NCBI GenBank assembly: GCA_030609865.1 | Contig: JAUWSZ010000007.1 | Span: 1 to 15,326 of the forward strand | Reading direction: 5' to 3' | Length of the DNA: 15,326 nt | Origin: a bacterium | GTDB taxonomy: Bacteria; Desulfobacterota; DSWW01 | Shown: one piece after another, positions 13,490 to 15,326 of the stretch | Position numbering within the stretch: position 1 is the stretch's first letter | Layout: the number at the start of each line of letters is the position of its first letter | Made by a program: the position numbers and the translations under genes | Notes under the pieces: generated by a model | The model's database searches: none | What the model was told of the DNA's origin: nothing | The model's input: only the letters and a program-made list of their open reading frames with translations

Positions 13490-13547
13490 GACACCGAGAG
13501 TCGGCGCAACGAAGACAACCGGTTCCAGAGGAAACAGGGGAGACATT

Positions 13548-13910
13548 ATGGGACGAAGAGACCAGTGGAAGCAGGCTGCCGACAAGATGTTCGGTGAGAC
13601 TACCAAGAAGAAGAGCTTCGAAGAGCGGGAAAAGGTGCCGGATGTGGCGTGTGGCGTGTGCAAGAATTTCTCGGAGAACGCTTACGCATCGGACGGAAGA
13701 GGGGTCTGTAAGACCCTAAAAATCGGCTCCGACATCTCCATAGACTCACCCGTATACGTGCTCGAAGGTGACACGGGCCAGATCACCTTCTTTAACACGG
13801 AGGCGTCGAGGTGCAGCCATTTCTCCAAGATGGAAATAATCGACAAGGACGGGACCGAGTGTGCGGACCCGGCCTTTCGTCGTGCCCAGAGACAGATGGA
13901 GAAAAAATGA
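13548..13910 (+). CDS. Small Cys4 Fe-S subunit-like protein (BssB/AssB-type)
   Basis: A 120-aa protein with a 30-residue charged N-terminal extension, then a domain with CGVC (Cys35, Cys38), GVCKTL (Cys54) and RCSHF (Cys89); a fifth Cys105 is in the tail. The CxxC...C...C layout with an aromatic right after the last Cys matches the HiPIP-like [4Fe-4S] small subunits of benzylsuccinate synthase, which stabilise the glycyl-radical subunit rather than do catalysis. The next gene has the same cysteine pattern in shorter form. The ATG is preceded by AGGGGAG. It follows the activase gene after an 86-nt gap. It is longer than known BssB or BssC proteins, so assignment to beta or gamma is uncertain. 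Confidence 0.75.
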   Translation: MGRRDQWKQAADKMFGETTKKKSFEEREKVPDVACGVCKNFSENAYASDGRGVCKTLKIGSDISIDSPVYVLEGDTGQITFFNTEASRCSHFSKMEIIDKDGTECADPAFRRAQRQMEKK

Positions 13911-13925
13911 AAGGAGGTGACACAG

Positions 13926-14090
13926 ATGGCGACATGTAAAGACTGCAAGTGCTACTTCGTGCTCGAGGACAATCCGGAAAAGGGGGACTGCGTGCAACGG
14001 GTGGTGGATCCGCGACAGGCCTATTACACGGCCAGGCCGGTGGCCGCGGACCAGGATGCATCGAGTTGCAGTTCGTTCCAGAAGAAATAA
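13926..14090 (+). CDS. Small Cys4 Fe-S subunit of fumarate-adding glycyl-radical enzyme (BssC/AssC-like)
   Basis: A 54-aa protein too short for routine gene calling. It starts MATCKDCKCYF and carries Cys4, Cys7, Cys22 and Cys48, the last in CSSFQ near the C-terminus. This closely fits the gamma subunit (BssC) of benzylsuccinate synthase: TCKxCKxF at the start, a single Cys after about 15 residues, and a final C-x2-F. In that family the four cysteines bind one [4Fe-4S] cluster and the subunit caps the catalytic alpha subunit. An excellent ribosome binding site (AAAGGAGGTGA) lies 5 nt before the ATG, just after the previous stop. High translation would suit a stoichiometric structural subunit. 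Confidence 0.85.
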   Translation: MATCKDCKCYFVLEDNPEKGDCVQRVVDPRQAYYTARPVAADQDASSCSSFQKK

Positions 14091-14122
14091 CCATACACTT
14101 TCTTCACGACCAGGAGGACATT

Positions 14123-14344
14123 ATGAAATGCATTTCATGTGGGCACGAAGCGGCCCAGAAGGATTTTCGGTATCTGTACAACGCGCGCATCGACGCCTCG
14201 ATGACCCTCCGGCAGTGCCCGCAGTGCCAGGAGTGGTTGGCGGTGAATGAACTCACCGGCGAGGTGCAGCAGAAGGTGGGACCCGGCGAGGCCCCGTGGG
14301 GGAAATCTGCAGGTATCGAAGACCTTGCAGGGGATGTCAAGTGA
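14123..14344 (+). CDS. Small double-CxxC (zinc-ribbon/rubredoxin-like) protein
   Basis: A 73-aa protein with two CxxC knuckles, CISC (Cys3, Cys6) and CPQC (Cys32, Cys35), followed by an acidic/Gly-rich tail. The 25-residue spacing suits a zinc ribbon or rubredoxin-like metal site. The ATG has CAGGAGGACATT just upstream. It sits between the BssC-like gene and the MoxR gene. Alkylsuccinate synthases are reported to have a further small subunit beyond those of benzylsuccinate synthase; this could be that subunit, but I cannot confirm homology from sequence alone. Its cysteine pattern differs from the two preceding Cys4 proteins. Confidence 0.8.
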   Translation: MKCISCGHEAAQKDFRYLYNARIDASMTLRQCPQCQEWLAVNELTGEVQQKVGPGEAPWGKSAGIEDLAGDVK

Positions 14345-14379
14345 GGCAACTGCAAAGGAGTGGATGAAAGAGAGGGAAG

Positions 14380-15228
14380 ATGAGTGGATTCGACGCAGGC
14401 TTGGCCGTCCCGGAAGCGGAAGAGCATTTTTTTCTGCCCAAACACGTGATCGAGACTTTGGAGAGGATCAAGCTCTTGGCCAAACGCCACCCGGTAAACA
14501 TCCTGGTGGCGGGGAAGCAGGGATGTGGCAAGTCTACCCTGGTTCGACAGTTTGCGTCCCGCAACAAGAGACCTCTGGCCAACTTTCAGATCGGGATTCT
14601 GTCCGAACCGGGCCAGCTCTTCGGGGAACACCGGCTCAAGGACGGCGAAACATACTACCAGGAGTTTCTCTTCCCCAAGGCGATCCAGACGCCGGGGTGC
14701 GTGATTCATCTGGAGGAGATCAACCGGCCGGAGCATCCGAAGGCGTTGAACATGCTGTTCTCGGTCCTTGCGGAAGACCGAAAGGTGTGGACGGATGAGC
14801 TCGGGTTGATGAAGGTGGCGGATGAGGTGGTCTTCTTCGCGACGCTCAACGAAGGCGAGGAGTTCGTGGGCACCGAGATGCTGGATGCCGCGCTTCGAGA
14901 CCGGTTCTATGTGAGCCTGCTCGACTACCTGCCGTCCGAAGTCGAGACGAGGGTGTTGCATCTGAAGACGGGCATCGATGAAGCGGATGCTCTGACCATC
15001 GTCAACGTGGGCAACAAGCTCCGGAGCAACACCCAGGAGCCGATGGTTGTCTCCACGCGGCATACCCTGATGATTGCGGAAATGATGGCCGTGGGGGCTT
15101 CCTTCGAGGGGGCCTTTATCAACAGCCTCCAAGTGAGCCGGGACGTCCTCGAGTCCGTGCTGCTTTCTCTGCATGTGGAACTCCAGCTCGCTGCGAAGGG
15201 GGACGGAAAGATGTATGAACTCTACTAA
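14380..15228 (+). CDS. MoxR/NorQ-type AAA+ ATPase (BssE/AssE-like)
   Basis: A 282-aa single-domain AAA+ protein. Walker A is GKQGCGKST (45-53), Walker B VIHLEE (108-113), sensor 1 FFATLNE (152-158, Asn157), the arginine-finger segment ALRDRF (171-176), and a sensor-2-like VSTRH (224-228). Length and motifs match BssE and NorQ/CbbQ-type MoxR proteins, which use ATP to assemble or reactivate metalloenzymes, generally with a VWA-domain partner. No VWA gene adjoins it; one is in the divergent operon at 4197-5876. The ATG is preceded by AGGGAAG. It begins 35 nt after the double-CxxC gene. Its probable client is the glycyl-radical enzyme complex, by analogy with bss operons. Confidence 0.94.
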   Translation: MSGFDAGLAVPEAEEHFFLPKHVIETLERIKLLAKRHPVNILVAGKQGCGKSTLVRQFASRNKRPLANFQIGILSEPGQLFGEHRLKDGETYYQEFLFPKAIQTPGCVIHLEEINRPEHPKALNMLFSVLAEDRKVWTDELGLMKVADEVVFFATLNEGEEFVGTEMLDAALRDRFYVSLLDYLPSEVETRVLHLKTGIDEADALTIVNVGNKLRSNTQEPMVVSTRHTLMIAEMMAVGASFEGAFINSLQVSRDVLESVLLSLHVELQLAAKGDGKMYELY

Positions 15229-15249
15229 TTTCCATGAGGAGGTGAATCG

Positions 15250-15326
15250 GTGAAGATCAATGAGAAGGCAAGAGGGTATCTGGAGAGGGAAGGAAGATCG
15301 AATGTCCTCGCCACAACGGACAAAAC
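15250..15326 (+). CDS. Partial: pyridoxamine 5'-phosphate oxidase-like protein (5' end)
   Basis: A GTG start at 15250 with GAGGAGGTGA 4-5 nt upstream opens a reading frame running off the window: KINEKARGYL, then a GRSNVLATTDK segment. That opening resembles the first helix and strand of the flavin-binding split-barrel (PNPOx-like) family. Only 25 codons are visible, so the family call is tentative. It begins 21 nt after the MoxR stop and is probably in the same operon. Confidence 0.55.
   Translation, partial: MKINEKARGYLEREGRSNVLATTDK

Noticed and set aside
14104..15174. A 356-codon minus-strand frame opposite the MoxR gene
   Set aside because: Antisense of the recognised AAA ATPase and double-CxxC genes; composition is His/Arg/Leu-rich with no motif.

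Overview
The window reads as a chromosomal accessory locus of an anaerobic, moderately GC-rich bacterium, most likely a deltaproteobacterial (Desulfobacterota) sulfate reducer or syntroph. That placement is inference from the gene content: a B12-dependent acyl-CoA mutase, a glycyl-radical activating enzyme, tiny four-cysteine subunits of the benzyl/alkylsuccinate synthase type, sigma54 control and DUF4037/DUF4125 proteins. No database search was possible.

Layout. (1) Positions 62-6279, minus strand: a tight operon read right to left. It encodes a small membrane protein, a metallopeptidase-like/VWA protein, a nitronate-monooxygenase C-terminal remnant, an enoyl-CoA hydratase/isomerase, a TPR protein, a DUF4037 protein, an NAD-dependent epimerase-like protein and a DUF4125 protein. 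(2) Positions 6280-6815: a non-coding stretch with a near-perfect sigma54 (-24/-12) promoter on the minus strand at 6440-6456. (3) Positions 6816-9479, minus strand: a MoaD/ThiS-like sulfur carrier, an unrecognised 173-aa protein and a PAS-PAS-AAA-Fis sigma54 activator. (4) Positions 9480-10194: a 0.7-kb regulatory region with inverted repeats, a 12-bp direct repeat and a perfect sigma54 promoter on the plus strand at 9941-9957. (5) Positions 10195-15326, plus strand: an operon of the B12-binding and catalytic subunits of a methylmalonyl-CoA-mutase-family enzyme, a glycyl-radical activase, two small Cys4 proteins, a double-CxxC protein, a MoxR-type AAA ATPase and the start of a flavin-binding (PNPOx-like) protein.

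Interpretation (mixed evidence). The plus operon looks like the accessory half of a fumarate-addition hydrocarbon-activation system of the alkylsuccinate synthase type. The activase and the Fe-S small subunits would serve a glycyl-radical catalytic subunit, which is not in this window. The mutase would rearrange the alkylsuccinyl-CoA carbon skeleton before beta-oxidation, and the MoxR ATPase, perhaps with the VWA protein of the other operon, would act as an assembly or reactivation chaperone. The two operons have nearly identical sigma54 promoters, and the sigma54 activator gene lies between them, so the locus is probably one regulon. Intergenic DNA also carries a family of heptad repeats, two of which follow a hairpin directly after a stop codon.
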